A stretch of DNA of 64,000 bases from Methylobacterium sp. E-045 (GCF_022829685.1 NZ_JAKSYE010000076.1:1-64000); one strand, 5' to 3'; positions 1-9,546 are shown, counted from the first letter of the stretch. Notes: generated from the sequence alone by a model not told the origin. Translations and numbers: made by a program.

Positions 1-109
1 TGTTATACACTCAACGCACGCCCACACAATATCCCCAATAACGTCCACCCTTGCCCTGCACGACGCCCTTCCGATCTCAAAATGCTTGCCGAACAGCCTG
101 TCCTCCGCC
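1..109 (+). other. Probable 23S-5S spacer
   Basis: This is sequence immediately before the 5S rRNA. I cannot recognise 23S rRNA in it, so it is most likely the internal transcribed spacer of an rRNA operon whose 16S and 23S genes lie to the left of the window. This is inferred from position only. Confidence 0.45.
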
Positions 110-228
110 GGTCTGGTGGTTTGGGCGGTGTGCCCAGAACCCGATCCCATCTCGAACTCGGCAGTTAAACACACCAGCGCCCATGGTACTGTGTCTCAAG
201 ACACGGGAGAGTCGGTCGCCGCCAGACC
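110..228 (+). rRNA. rrf: 5S ribosomal RNA
   Basis: The sequence has the conserved 5S core: CCCGATCCCAT, CGAACTCGGCAGTTAAAC, and ATGGTACTG followed by a CGGGAGAG block. The two ends are complementary (GGTCTGG at 110-116 with CCAGACC at 222-228), which gives helix I and sets the ends to within a base or two. It closes an rRNA operon running into the window from the left. No tRNA-fMet gene follows it, unlike in many Rhizobiales rRNA operons. Confidence 0.95.
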
Positions 229-263
229 TGCACAGAACAGATTACAGCCCCGATAAACGATCG

Positions 264-303
264 ACGCAAAACACCCGCCTCTCACGAGGCGGGTGTTTTG
301 CGT
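264..303 (+). terminator. rRNA operon terminator
   Basis: A perfect 18-bp stem (264-281 with 286-303) has a 4-nt TCAC loop. The arms contain A4 on the left and T4 on the right, so it could work in both directions. It sits 35 nt after the 5S gene and well before the response regulator gene, which fits termination of rRNA transcription. Confidence 0.85.
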
Positions 304-465
304 TGTGGCATCGCTTGTCTTACCGAATGGTCATGATCCAGCCAAAGCGCGGTAAGCCGATCTCCGGCATCCTCCGTCCCGTCTCACGAGAGGGGAGGGG
401 GCTTCGTGCCGATCCAGGTTCAACCGGCTTTCCCGCGCAGTCCCGACCACGTATCGTCCGGCCCC

Positions 466-1176
466 ATGCGCCTTCTCATCATCGAGGACGACCGCGAGGC
501 GGTTTCCTATCTCGTCAAAGCCTTCAGGGAAGCCGGTCACGTGCCGGACCATGCGGTCGACGGGCTCGATGGCTATGCGCTCGCGCGGGAAGGCGCTTAC
601 GATGTCCTCATCGTCGACCGCATGCTGCCGAAGCTCGACGGATTGTCGCTCATTCGCTCCCTGCGCGAGCAGGAGGTCACGACCCCCATCCTGATCCTCT
701 CGGCCCTCGGTCAGGTCGACGACCGGGTGAAGGGCCTGCGGGCCGGAGGCGACGACTATCTCCCGAAACCCTATGCGTTCTCGGAATTGCTCGCCCGCGC
801 CGAAGTGCTGGCCCGGCGCCGGGCCGCCTCGCCCGGAACCATGGAGGCGACGTCCTATCACGTGGGCGACCTGCACCTCGATCGCCTGTCGCATCGCGTC
901 ACGCGCGGCGGCCATGACATCCTGCTCCAACCCCGTGAATTCCGGCTGCTCGAATATCTCATGCGTCATGCCGGGCAGGTGGTGACCCGCACAATGCTGC
1001 TCGAACATGTCTGGGACTACCATTTCGACCCGCAGACCAACGTCATCGACGTCCATGTCTCGCGCCTGCGGGCCAAGCTCGACAAGGATTTCGACACCGC
1101 TCTGATCCATACGATCCGCGGTGCCGGCTATATCCTGCGACCGGACGAATCGCCCCGCGAGCCGGTCGCCTCGTGA
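466..1176 (+). CDS. OmpR-family response regulator
   Basis: This is the DNA-binding response regulator of a two-component system, 236 residues. The receiver domain (about 1-115) starts MRLLIIEDD with the acidic pocket at D8/D9. The phosphoacceptor is D51 in LIVDRMLP, and the conserved Lys is in LPKPYAF. The C-terminal half is an OmpR/PhoB winged helix with QPREFRLLEYL and a VDVHVSRLRAKL recognition region. I chose the ATG at 466, not the one at 406, because the receiver fold begins there. The stop overlaps the GTG of the downstream kinase gene, so the two are one operon and presumably a cognate pair. The signal is not evident from sequence. Confidence 0.93.
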   Translation: MRLLIIEDDREAVSYLVKAFREAGHVPDHAVDGLDGYALAREGAYDVLIVDRMLPKLDGLSLIRSLREQEVTTPILILSALGQVDDRVKGLRAGGDDYLPKPYAFSELLARAEVLARRRAASPGTMEATSYHVGDLHLDRLSHRVTRGGHDILLQPREFRLLEYLMRHAGQVVTRTMLLEHVWDYHFDPQTNVIDVHVSRLRAKLDKDFDTALIHTIRGAGYILRPDESPREPVAS

Positions 1177-2561
1177 GCGAGGCCGAGCGGGCGCCCGCGC
1201 GGATCCGGAACCTGTTCCGGACGACCGCCTTCAAGCTCTCCTTCGCCTATCTCCTCGTCTTCGCGACCTTCGCCTTTCTGGCCCTGGGCTATGTGGCCTG
1301 GAATGCGAGCCGTGTCCTCGACGACCAGATGGTGTCGACCATCGAGGCCGAGATCAACGGCCTGTCGGACCAGTACAAGGCCGGTGGCCTGCGCCGGCTG
1401 ATCTCCGTCGTCGAACGCCGGGCCGGCGAACCCGGCGCCTCTCTCTATCTGGTGACGACGGCGGCGGGTGAGCGGGTCGTCGGCAATGTCGGCGCGCTCG
1501 CGGACGGAACCCTGGCCCAGCCGGGCCAGACCGAGGCGGCCTATGCCCGCAGCGGTCAGTCCGATGTGCTCGACCACCACGCGATCATGCAGGTCTTCGT
1601 CCTTCCCGGAGGGTTTCGCCTCGTCGTCGGGCGCGACGTGGAGGAGCGTGACAGGCTGCGCTCCATCATCGCGACGACCTTCGGCTCCTCCGTGGCCCTG
1701 GTCGTCATCCTCGGCGTCGTCGGGGGATGGTTCGTGGCCAGCCGCGTCCTGCGGCGCGTCGATGCCATGACGGAGACGACGCGCCGGATCATGGCCGGCG
1801 ACCTCGACGGGCGCCTCGCGGTGGCCGGCAACGGCGATGAGCTCGATCGCCTGGCGAGCAATCTCAACGAGATGCTCGAACGCATCGGTGAACTGATGCG
1901 CGGCCTGCGCGAAGTCTCGGACAATATCGCCCATGATCTCAAGACCCCGCTGACCCGGCTCCGCAACCGCGCCGACGAGGCGCTCCACGGCGCCGACACG
2001 CCCGAGCAGTTGCGCGGCGCCCTGGACGGCGTGATCGAGGAGAGCGACGGCCTGATCCGGGTCTTCAACGCCCTTCTGATGATCGCACGGCTGGAAGCCG
2101 GCAATGCGCAGGAGATCATGGCCCGGTTCGATCTCGGCCTCGTGGCGCAGGAGGTCGGCGAACTCTACGAGGCACTGGCGTCCGAGCGGGGAATGGAGCT
2201 CGTCATCGCGGCACCCGAAGGGCTCCTGATCCGTGGCAACCGCGAACTGGTGGGGCAGGCCCTCGCCAATCTCATCGACAACGCCGTGAAATACGGCGGC
2301 TCGGGCGGGACGGTCCGTGTCACGGCGGAAGAGCGCGGGTCGGGTGTGGCGGTCATCGTCGCGGATAACGGCCCCGGCATTCCCGAGGAGGCGCGCGGGC
2401 GTGTGCTCGGCCGGTTCGTCCGACTGGAGGAGGCGCGCTCCCTGCCGGGCTTCGGGCTCGGGCTCAGTCTCATCAACGCGGTGGTGCGCCTTCATCAGGG
2501 CACACTCGCCCTGGACGACAATCGGCCGGGACTTCGCGTCGTGATGACCCTCCCGGCCTGA
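1173..2561 (+). CDS. EnvZ-type sensor histidine kinase
   Basis: This is a membrane sensor kinase of 462 residues and the partner of the preceding response regulator. The GTG start lies inside the upstream stop (GTGA), so translation is likely coupled. Two transmembrane segments (about 17-42 and 165-190) bracket a periplasmic sensor region of roughly 120 residues. A HAMP domain follows, then the HisKA dimerisation helix with H254 in NIAHDLKTPLTRLRNR. The HATPase domain has the N-box (LIDNAVKYGG), G1 (DNGPGIP) and G2 (GFGLGLSLI) motifs. It would autophosphorylate on H254 and pass phosphate to D51 of the regulator. The signal sensed cannot be told from sequence. Confidence 0.93.
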   Translation: MSEAERAPARIRNLFRTTAFKLSFAYLLVFATFAFLALGYVAWNASRVLDDQMVSTIEAEINGLSDQYKAGGLRRLISVVERRAGEPGASLYLVTTAAGERVVGNVGALADGTLAQPGQTEAAYARSGQSDVLDHHAIMQVFVLPGGFRLVVGRDVEERDRLRSIIATTFGSSVALVVILGVVGGWFVASRVLRRVDAMTETTRRIMAGDLDGRLAVAGNGDELDRLASNLNEMLERIGELMRGLREVSDNIAHDLKTPLTRLRNRADEALHGADTPEQLRGALDGVIEESDGLIRVFNALLMIARLEAGNAQEIMARFDLGLVAQEVGELYEALASERGMELVIAAPEGLLIRGNRELVGQALANLIDNAVKYGGSGGTVRVTAEERGSGVAVIVADNGPGIPEEARGRVLGRFVRLEEARSLPGFGLGLSLINAVVRLHQGTLALDDNRPGLRVVMTLPA

Positions 2562-2566
2562 GAGGG

Positions 2567-2636
2567 TTCGCAAAACTCCCGGTGACGGCCGGTTCTCGCT
2601 CACGGCACGACTGCGCGGCCGAGACGTTTTGATAGA
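2567..2636. repeat. Palindrome-ended repeat, copy A
   Basis: This 70-nt stretch directly after the kinase stop has ends CAAAAC (2571-2576) and GTTTTG (2626-2631). It matches the minus strand of the element at 52272-52350: 26 of the first 31 positions from CAAAAC are identical, and the distance between the ends is similar (49 versus 47 nt). It may be a small dispersed palindromic element. It lies at the left edge of an apparent insertion. Confidence 0.5.
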
Positions 2637-2806
2637 TACGAAGCGGGTCCGCGTTGGCGAGCCCATGCTCCATCGGGTGGTCGACATCCGGCGGATGGAA
2701 CCGACGGCCTGGCTCCGCTCTCGACCCTACTCGGACACTGGCGTAGGCACCGTCCAACGTCCGGTCCTGCCGGAAAGCGGACGCTATAAGGGCCGCGACC
2801 GGATTC

Positions 2807-2846
2807 CACATGTGTCACGTGTAAGACAGTGTGTGGACGTGTTACC
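2807..2846. promoter_or_regulatory. Possible antitoxin-type operator
   Basis: The stretch before the ParD-like gene holds the palindrome CACATGTG (2807-2814) and several copies of a GTGT-type motif, such as TCACGTGTAA and GGACGTGTTAC. ParD and other ribbon-helix-helix antitoxins usually repress their own promoter by binding short repeats in this position, so an autoregulatory operator is plausible. The assignment rests on position and pattern only. Confidence 0.3.
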
Positions 2847-2854
2847 GATCCGGC

Positions 2855-3061
2855 ATGGCCGTGCGCGAAACCATCACCATCTCCGTGCCCCCGGAACTCC
2901 GGGTGTTCTTGCAAGGGTGCGTCGCCACCGGCCGCTATAGCAGCGTCAGCGAGGTCGTGCGGGCCGCCCTGCGCGAGTTCGAGCACGCCGAGATGGGTAA
3001 GACCCCGATCTCCCGGCAAGCGATGGCGCAGAGGACTCCTCCCCCTCATGACCGCGCCTGA
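2855..3061 (+). CDS. ParD-like orphan antitoxin (ribbon-helix-helix)
   Basis: This 68-residue protein begins MAVRETITISVPPELRVFL and continues into RYSSVSEVVRAALREFEH, the ribbon-helix-helix DNA-binding fold of ParD/CC2985-type antitoxins. After about residue 45 the usual toxin-binding tail is replaced by a short Pro/Arg-rich sequence ending PPPHDRA, so the protein looks C-terminally altered. No ParE-like toxin follows; the next gene, a hybrid kinase, overlaps it by 14 nt in another frame. An upstream in-frame start exists at 2831, but the ATG at 2855 fits the family better. It may be a remnant or a free-standing transcription factor. The RHH call is firm; function is not. Confidence 0.65.
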   Translation: MAVRETITISVPPELRVFLQGCVATGRYSSVSEVVRAALREFEHAEMGKTPISRQAMAQRTPPPHDRA

Positions 3062-5156
3062 TCCGATGTCGGGTAGCCTCGACTTCCTCAGCGAGGGTGG
3101 TGAGATGGGCGCGCGCATCCGCGTTCATGACTGGGCGGCTACACCACTTGGCGAACCGTCATCGTGGCCGCAGTCCCTGCGCTCCACCCTGTCAGTCTGC
3201 CTAAACTCGTCGATCGTCAGTGCCCTCTACTGGGGCTCTGAGTTCGTCCTAATCTACAACGACGCCTACGCTCCCGCTCTCGCCGAGCGCCATCCGCAAG
3301 CGCTAGGCCAACCGCTTCGCGAGGTCTGGTCCGAGCTCTGGTCCGTGCTCGAACCCCAACTCGAACGTGTCATGGAGACAGGGCAAGGGTTCGCAACAGA
3401 CCGGCAAAGGCTGCTAATGAGGCGCCATGGGCGCATGGAAGAGACCTACTGGTTTTATAGCTTCGCGCCCGTGCGCGCCGAGGGTGGAGCGGTCGCAGGC
3501 GTGTTCGTCAACGCCATGGATGTTACGTCGCAAGTCGACACCGAGCTAAAGCTCCGCGAGCGCGACGAGCGACAGCGACAGGTCTTCAGGCAGATGCCCG
3601 GCTTCGTAGCGGTCTTGAAAGGTCCTGAGCACGTCTACGAGTACGTCAACGAAGCCTACGTGACGATAGCTGGTCAGCGCAGCTTCCTCGGTCGCGAGGT
3701 GCGAGACGTGTTCCCCGAGCTCGAGGGGCAAGGCTTCTTCGAGTTGCTCGACCAGGTCTACACGAACGACGAACCGTTCTCGGCTCAGGGTTTGCCGCTC
3801 CGTCTCGCTGGTGAGGACGAGGACCGCTTTATCGATCTTCTGTACCAGCCGATCCGCAACGATGACGGCGTGGTCAACGGCATCTTCGTCGGCGGCTACG
3901 ATGTCACCGTGCAGAACCGCGCAATAGTCGCCTTGCGCGAACTCAATGAGACGCTCGAACAACGGGTGGCCGAGCGCACCAAGGAACTTATGCTGGCGGA
4001 GGACGCCTTACGCCAATCCCAGAAACTTGAAGCCATCGGCCAACTGACCGGCGGCGTTGCCCACGACTTCAACAACCTGCTCACCGTCATCAAGTCGTCC
4101 ACTGACCTGCTCAAGCGTCCCGACCTCGCGGAGGAACGCCGCCTTCGTTACGTCGCGGCGATCTCCGATACGGTTGACCGCGCTGCCAAGCTCACGGGGC
4201 AGCTTCTCGCATTTGCCCGGCGGCAGGCGCTCAGGCCCGAGGTGTTCGATGCTGCCGAGAGCGTTCGAGCAATCAGTGACATGATGGGTACGCTCACCGG
4301 CTCACGTATTCACATCGTCACGCAGCTTCCGGTTGATCCCTGCTTCATGGATGCCGATCCCAGCCAATTCGATACCGCGCTGGTGAACATGGCCGTGAAC
4401 GCACGCGACGCGATGAACGGCGAAGGGCACCTCACGATCCGGGTCGAAGCCGTCGAGCAGATGCCAGCCATCCGAACGCACGCGGCGGTGGTTGGGGCGT
4501 TCATCGCCGTGTCCATCATCGACACCGGCTCTGGCATCCCTGAGGAACGCCTGGACCACATCTTCGAGCCGTTCTTTACGACCAAGGGCGTGGGGCAAGG
4601 CACGGGGCTTGGCCTGTCGCAGGTGTTCGGCTTCGCCAAGCAGTCTGGTGGCGAGGTCGCGGTCACAAGCGTGGTCGGCAAGGGCACTACGTTCACCCTG
4701 TACATGCCGAGCGTCGAGACGATGGGACAGGTAGCGGTCCCCTTCGAGCCCGAGGTTCTGATGGATGGTCACGGCACCTGCGTGCTCGTGGTGGAGGACA
4801 ACGCGGAGGTGGGCAACTTCGCGGTTCAGACCCTGCGGGACCTGGGTTACGTGCCCGTGCTGCCGACGCATGCCGAGGAGGCGCTGGCCGAGTTACGACG
4901 AGATGCCAACCGCTTCGACGTGGTGTTCACGGACGTGGTGATGCCGGGCATGACCGGGATCGATCTCGCCCACGAAATTCGCCGTCTGCATCATGATCTG
5001 CCGGTCCTACTGGCTTCGGGCTACAGCCACGTGCTCGCGCAGAACAGCACCTACGGGTTTGAGCTACTGCACAAGCCTTACTCGATCGAGAACCTGTCGC
5101 GCCTTCTGCGCAAGGTCGCGACGTGGCAGCGCCGCAAGCGCATCGTGGGCTCGTAG
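3048..5156 (+). CDS. PAS hybrid histidine kinase with C-terminal receiver
   Basis: This is a soluble hybrid sensor kinase of 702 residues with no evident transmembrane segment. Two PAS-like sensor domains (about 25-160 and 175-300) are followed by a short coiled coil ([19 protein letters not shown]). The HisKA domain carries H339 in [11 protein letters not shown]. The HATPase domain has [19 protein letters not shown] and [12 protein letters not shown] receiver domain (about 590-700) has phosphoacceptor D629 in [10 protein letters not shown] stand-alone receiver at the end suggests an output through a phosphorelay or self-regulation. The start (ATG 3048) lies within the ParD-like gene. Codon use looks less GC-biased than in the flanking genes, which hints at acquisition. 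Confidence 0.88.
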   Translation: MTAPDPMSGSLDFLSEGGEMGARIRVHDWAATPLGEPSSWPQSLRSTLSVCLNSSIVSALYWGSEFVLIYNDAYAPALAERHPQALGQPLREVWSELWSVLEPQLERVMETGQGFATDRQRLLMRRHGRMEETYWFYSFAPVRAEGGAVAGVFVNAMDVTSQVDTELKLRERDERQRQVFRQMPGFVAVLKGPEHVYEYVNEAYVTIAGQRSFLGREVRDVFPELEGQGFFELLDQVYTNDEPFSAQGLPLRLAGEDEDRFIDLLYQPIRNDDGVVNGIFVGGYDVTVQNRAIVALRELNETLEQRVAERTKELMLAEDALRQSQKLEAIGQLTGGVAHDFNNLLTVIKSSTDLLKRPDLAEERRLRYVAAISDTVDRAAKLTGQLLAFARRQALRPEVFDAAESVRAISDMMGTLTGSRIHIVTQLPVDPCFMDADPSQFDTALVNMAVNARDAMNGEGHLTIRVEAVEQMPAIRTHAAVVGAFIAVSIIDTGSGIPEERLDHIFEPFFTTKGVGQGTGLGLSQVFGFAKQSGGEVAVTSVVGKGTTFTLYMPSVETMGQVAVPFEPEVLMDGHGTCVLVVEDNAEVGNFAVQTLRDLGYVPVLPTHAEEALAELRRDANRFDVVFTDVVMPGMTGIDLAHEIRRLHHDLPVLLASGYSHVLAQNSTYGFELLHKPYSIENLSRLLRKVATWQRRKRIVGS

Positions 5157-5363
5157 AGCGCCGTCATCGTCTGCTCTATCCGTGTTCCGGACATTCGTTA
5201 GACGATTGTCGAACTTCCGCTGACCACCCTGGACAGACGCTCAAGGCGGGTACCCTCCGTCAGATTTCCACCACGAGCTTGGGCTCTTGAGGTGTCGTGC
5301 GTTGTCTGACGTCACATCAGTGCCCGCTTTTGCTGAACCCGTTGAGCCGGGAAAGGACAGCCC

Positions 5364-8273
5364 GTGACCGAGGAAGCGCCTTTGACCCAGCGCCTGACGA
5401 GGGCGCCCGTCCTGATGGATCCCGAACGTGCGGCGGCACGGCTCGAAGAGGTCGAGGCCTCGTTCGGCCCTCTCGACGAGGCGGGACGAGCGCTGCTTCT
5501 CGGCCTCGCCGACCATTCTTCCTTCCTGTGGCGCTGCGTGGTGCGGGACCCCGGGCGCGTCGCCGCGATGCTGGCCAGCCCGCCCGAACGCGTGGTGGCC
5601 GACCTCATCGCCCGGCAGCGCTCCGCTGCACGCAGTGAGAGCGGAGAGGTCCGCGATCTCGATGCCGTCGCCGCCGAATTGCGACGCAACCGCGGCGACC
5701 ATGCGCTCCTCGTGGCTCTCGCCGATATCGGCGGGCTTTGGCCCCTGGCGACGGTGACCAAGGCGCTCTCCGACTTCGCCGATGCATCCGTCCATGCCGC
5801 GGCCGACGCCTTGTTGCTGCAGGCGGCCAAGGCCGGGCGGTTCTATCCCCAGGACGTCGCGAGCCCTCAGGCCGGATCCGGCCTCGTCATCCTCGGCCTC
5901 GGCAAGCTCGGGGCCGGCGAACTCAACTATTCCAGCGACATCGACCTCGTCGTGTTCTTCGATCCCGATCTCGCGCGGCTGAAGGAGGGGCTGGCACCGA
6001 CGCCGTTCTTCTCCAAGCTCGCGCAGGGGATCGCCAAGCTGCTGCAGGAGCGCACCGCCGAGGGCTACGTGCACCGCGTCGATTACCGGCTGCGCCCCGA
6101 TCCCGGATCGACGCCGACGGCCATCTCGCTGAACTCCGCCTATCTTTATTACGAGAATCTCGGCCAGAACTGGGAGCGCGCCGCCTATATCAAGGCCCGT
6201 GCGATCGCCGGAGACATCCAGGCGGGCGAAGACTTCCTGACCGGCTTGCGGCCCTTCGTCTGGAGAAAATATTTCGATTTCGCCTCCATCGCCGACGTCC
6301 ATGCGATGAAGCGCCAGATCCATGCCGTGCGGGGGCACGACACGATCGCGGTCGCCGGCCACGACATCAAGCTCGGGCGCGGCGGTATCCGCGAGATCGA
6401 GTTTTTCGTCCAGACCCAGCAGCTCGTCTTCGGCGGGAGACGGCCGGACCTGCGCGGCCGCCGCACCATCGAGATGCTGGCGGCGCTCACGAAGGAGGGC
6501 TGGATCGACGGCGCCGCGCGCGACGAACTGGGACAAGCCTACGATTTCCTGCGCACCGTCGAGCATCGCCTGCAGATGGTGAACGACGAGCAGACCCAGC
6601 GATTGCCGATGGAGGCGGCCGGGATCGAGGCGTTCGCACGCTTTGCCGGTTTTGCCGATGCGGAGGCGTTCGAGACGGACCTGATGCACCACGCCCGGCG
6701 GGTGCAGGCGCATTACGCGCTGCTGTTCGAGGCGGAACCGGACCTGTCCGCCTCGGTGGGGAATCTCGTCTTCAGCGGGACGGACGACGATCCCGCGACC
6801 CTCGCCACCCTGCGGACCCTGGGCTTTGCCGATCCCGAGCGCGTGGCCGAGACGGTGCGCGGCTGGCATTTCGGTCGTCGCCCGGCCGTCCGCACGGCGC
6901 GGGCCCGCGAGGTTCTCACCGAACTCGTCCCGGCCTTGATGCAGGCGCTCGGCGGCACACCGAACCCGGATGTGGCCCTCGACACCCTCGACCGGGCCTT
7001 CGCGCGGATGCCGGCGGCGGTGGAACTCCTCACCATCCTGCGTTCGAACGACCGGCTGCGCCTGCTCTTCGCCGACCTGCTGGGGAGCGCACCGCGCCTC
7101 GCCGAGACCGTCGCCTTCAGCCCCCATGTCCTCGATACGGTGATCGACCCCGCCTTCGTCGCGCCGACGGTGGATGCCGGCGATATCGCCGCGCAGTACC
7201 GGGGCCTCGTCGGCAAGCCGGCGGCCTACGAGGATTTTCTCGACCGCAGCCGGGATGCGGCGCGGCAGCTGCGCTTCGTGACCGGGGCGCGCTTGCTCAC
7301 CGGCATCCTGTCGCCGCAGGCGGCGGGGCGGGCCTATGCCGGCATCGCCGACGCCGTGGTGGAGGCCAGCCTCGAAGCGGTCTCGCGCCAGTTCTTCGCC
7401 GAGCATGGGGAGGTGCCCGGTGGGCGCTGCGTCGTCCTCGGCCTCGGTCGGCTCGGCGCCAAGCAGATGACGGCGGAATCCGACATCGACCTCGTCGTGC
7501 TCTACGATTTCGACACTGAGAACCGGACGAGTCGGGGGCCGAAGGCGATCGACGCGGTCATGGCCTACAACCGGCTGACGCAGCGACTGGTGGCGGCGCT
7601 GACGGCGCTGACCCGGCGCGGCGGTCTCTACGAGGTGGACCTTCGCCTGCGTCCCGGCGGCGGGCAGGGGCCCGTGGCCGTGCAGGTGCGGAGTTTCCTC
7701 CCCTACCAGCAGGGGGAGGCCGATCTGTGGGAGCATATGGCGCTCACCCGTGCCCGGGTCATCGCCGGGGACCGGAGCCTCGGCGACGCCGTGATGGACC
7801 AGATCCGGACCATCGTCGGCTCGACGCGCGAGACGGCGGAGGTCTACCGCGCGGTGCGCGAGATGCGTCAGGTCGTGGCCGGCGAGAAGGGGTTTGCGGG
7901 ACCGCTCGATCTCAAGCTGGCCCCGGGCGGATTGCTCGATCTCGACTTCATGGCCCAGGCCCTGACCCTGGCCCATGCCGAACGCCATCCCGGTCTCATC
8001 GGCCTCGATGCATCCTCTGTTTTCGCCGAGGCCGGTAAGCGGGGCCTGCTACCGGTGAACGAGGCCCGTCGGCTCGGCGAGGCCTATCGCATCGTCGACG
8101 ACGCCCTCCATTGGCAGCGGCTGATGGGCGAGGCGGAATCGAAGGCGGGCGCCTCGGTGGCGCTGACACGGCTCGCCATTGCCATGGGCCTGCCGGATGC
8201 CGCGACCCTGGCGGCGGAACTCGATGAACGCCGCGCCGAGGTCAGATCGCTGTTCGAGCGCTTGCTCGGCTGA
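5364..8273 (+). CDS. glnE: Glutamine synthetase adenylyltransferase/deadenylylase
   Basis: This bifunctional enzyme (969 residues) adenylylates glutamine synthetase under nitrogen excess and removes AMP under limitation, under control of PII. Both nucleotidyltransferase domains are visible. The N-terminal deadenylylase has GLGKLGAGELNYSSDIDLVV near residue 177, and the C-terminal adenylyltransferase has GLGRLGAKQMTAESDIDLVV near residue 691. Each is followed by a family helical region (for example KLGRGGIREIEFFVQ and KLAPGGLLDLDFMAQ). The length is normal for alphaproteobacteria. The gene stands alone, downstream of the hybrid kinase and after a 207-nt gap. No PII or glutamine synthetase gene is nearby. 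Confidence 0.97.
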   Translation: MTEEAPLTQRLTRAPVLMDPERAAARLEEVEASFGPLDEAGRALLLGLADHSSFLWRCVVRDPGRVAAMLASPPERVVADLIARQRSAARSESGEVRDLDAVAAELRRNRGDHALLVALADIGGLWPLATVTKALSDFADASVHAAADALLLQAAKAGRFYPQDVASPQAGSGLVILGLGKLGAGELNYSSDIDLVVFFDPDLARLKEGLAPTPFFSKLAQGIAKLLQERTAEGYVHRVDYRLRPDPGSTPTAISLNSAYLYYENLGQNWERAAYIKARAIAGDIQAGEDFLTGLRPFVWRKYFDFASIADVHAMKRQIHAVRGHDTIAVAGHDIKLGRGGIREIEFFVQTQQLVFGGRRPDLRGRRTIEMLAALTKEGWIDGAARDELGQAYDFLRTVEHRLQMVNDEQTQRLPMEAAGIEAFARFAGFADAEAFETDLMHHARRVQAHYALLFEAEPDLSASVGNLVFSGTDDDPATLATLRTLGFADPERVAETVRGWHFGRRPAVRTARAREVLTELVPALMQALGGTPNPDVALDTLDRAFARMPAAVELLTILRSNDRLRLLFADLLGSAPRLAETVAFSPHVLDTVIDPAFVAPTVDAGDIAAQYRGLVGKPAAYEDFLDRSRDAARQLRFVTGARLLTGILSPQAAGRAYAGIADAVVEASLEAVSRQFFAEHGEVPGGRCVVLGLGRLGAKQMTAESDIDLVVLYDFDTENRTSRGPKAIDAVMAYNRLTQRLVAALTALTRRGGLYEVDLRLRPGGGQGPVAVQVRSFLPYQQGEADLWEHMALTRARVIAGDRSLGDAVMDQIRTIVGSTRETAEVYRAVREMRQVVAGEKGFAGPLDLKLAPGGLLDLDFMAQALTLAHAERHPGLIGLDASSVFAEAGKRGLLPVNEARRLGEAYRIVDDALHWQRLMGEAESKAGASVALTRLAIAMGLPDAATLAAELDERRAEVRSLFERLLG

Positions 8274-8349
8274 GGCTCGCCGGCCCGCTCGTTCGGGTCT
8301 GTCCCACCGGAATCGCCGTCATTCGCCGCTGCGTCGTAAATCGCGGCCG

Positions 8350-8430
8350 ATGGCGGTCGAACGGGGGGTGCCGTGGCGGTCGAACGGGGGGTGCTGCCGT
8401 GGCGGTCGAACGAGGGGTGCGATGGCGGTG
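8350..8430. repeat. 23-nt tandem repeat array, locus 1
   Basis: There are three and a half units: 8350-8372, 8373-8398 (with a 3-nt insertion), 8399-8421, and a partial unit from 8422. The shared core is TGGCGGTCGAACGGGGGGTG. The array lies between the convergent glnE and adenosine kinase genes and touches the 3' end of the latter. A related array with the same 23-nt spacing lies at 25731-25799, so this is a dispersed family and not a local accident. The core can be read as the peptide MAVERGV, but the unit length is not a multiple of three, so coding is unlikely. Confidence 0.8.
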
Positions 8431-8433
8431 GCT

Positions 8434-9447
8434 TCAGAGAAGGCCGCGCCCCTTGGCTAGGGCCACGAGGTCGTGCTGCGGCCGGGCGCCGATATGCTGG
8501 ATCACCTCCGCCGCCGCCAGCGCCCCGAGCCGGGCGCTCGACACGTTGTCGAGACCGCGGGCGTGGCCGGCGAGGAACCCCGCCGCGAACAGGTCTCCGG
8601 CGCCGGTCGTATCCACCACCTCATGCACCGGTGCGGCCTCGATGGCGCGGATCTCGCCGCCCTTCACGACCATCGCGCCCTCGGCGGACCGGGTGACGAG
8701 GCCGAGGAGATGCATGCCGCGCTGGTTGCGCTCGTCGCGCAGGGCCTTGATCGCGGCCTCGTCGTCCTGCGTCTCGTAGAGGCTCTTCAACTCACTGATA
8801 TTGGCGAACAAAATGTCGATGCTGCCATCGCGGATGAGGCCGAGAAACTCCTCGCGGTAGCGCCCGACGCAGTACGCGTCCGACAGGGTGAGCGCGACGG
8901 CGTTGCCGGCATTGTGGGCGATCCTGGCGGCCTTGCGGAACGCGTCCTTGGCCGCCGGCGGGTCCCAGAGGTAGCCCTCGAGATAGACCGTGCGGGCGCT
9001 CGCCACGGTGGCCTCGTCGACATCGGCCGGCGACAGACCCTGGCAGGCACCGAGATAGGTGTTCATCGTGCGCTCGCCGTCCGGCGTCACCAGGATGAAG
9101 CAGCGGGCCGTTGCCGGTCCTTCCGACGCGGGCGCTACGGCGAAGGACACGCCGGTCGCCTTGAGATCGTGAGCGAAGAGGCCGCCGAGCTTGTCGTCGC
9201 GGACCTTGCCGATGAAGCCGGTCTTCGCGCCGAGGAGGGCCGCGCCCACCGCGGTGTTCGCACCCGAGCCGCCGGAGACGATGGTGGCCGGTCCCATCAC
9301 CGAGAACAGGCTCTCCGCCCGCTCTTCGTCGATGAGCTGCATGGCGCCCTTGGGGACGCCCTGCTGCTCGAGAAACCCGTCATCCGTCCGCGCGATCAGG
9401 TCGACGATGGCATTGCCGAGGACGAGAAGGTCGAGGGGAGCAGTCAT
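8434..9447 (-). CDS. Adenosine kinase-like PfkB sugar kinase
   Basis: This 337-residue cytosolic ribokinase-family kinase most resembles bacterial adenosine kinases, which phosphorylate adenosine to AMP. It begins MTAPLDLLVLGNAIVDLIAR. The N-terminal glycine motif (VSGGSGANTAVGAALLG) and the C-terminal PfkB signature with the catalytic base (DTTGAGDLFAAGFLAG) are both intact. I placed the start at the ATG at 9447, not the upstream one at 9495, because the fold begins there. It is convergent with glnE. Other PfkB substrates cannot be excluded without comparison. Confidence 0.88.
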   Translation of the reverse strand: MTAPLDLLVLGNAIVDLIARTDDGFLEQQGVPKGAMQLIDEERAESLFSVMGPATIVSGGSGANTAVGAALLGAKTGFIGKVRDDKLGGLFAHDLKATGVSFAVAPASEGPATARCFILVTPDGERTMNTYLGACQGLSPADVDEATVASARTVYLEGYLWDPPAAKDAFRKAARIAHNAGNAVALTLSDAYCVGRYREEFLGLIRDGSIDILFANISELKSLYETQDDEAAIKALRDERNQRGMHLLGLVTRSAEGAMVVKGGEIRAIEAAPVHEVVDTTGAGDLFAAGFLAGHARGLDNVSSARLGALAAAEVIQHIGARPQHDLVALAKGRGLL

Positions 9448-9546
9448 CGGACATCCTGTCTGGCGCTGGCGATGCCGCAGGCTGTGGCATCGCACCCGGG
9501 GAGGGTCAAGCGCGGGAGGCGCGACATCGGTCTCCGAAGACCTCGG

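Noticed and set aside
229..465. tRNA-fMet expected after 5S in many Rhizobiales
   Set aside because: No cloverleaf or CAT anticodon loop is present, only a terminator and the response regulator leader.
5241..7988. Very long open frame antisense to glnE
   Set aside because: It is a by-product of high third-position GC in glnE, which has clear motifs on the plus strand. The antisense protein has no domain.
8350..8430. Possible CRISPR array
   Set aside because: The units follow each other with no unique spacers and no cas gene is in the window.
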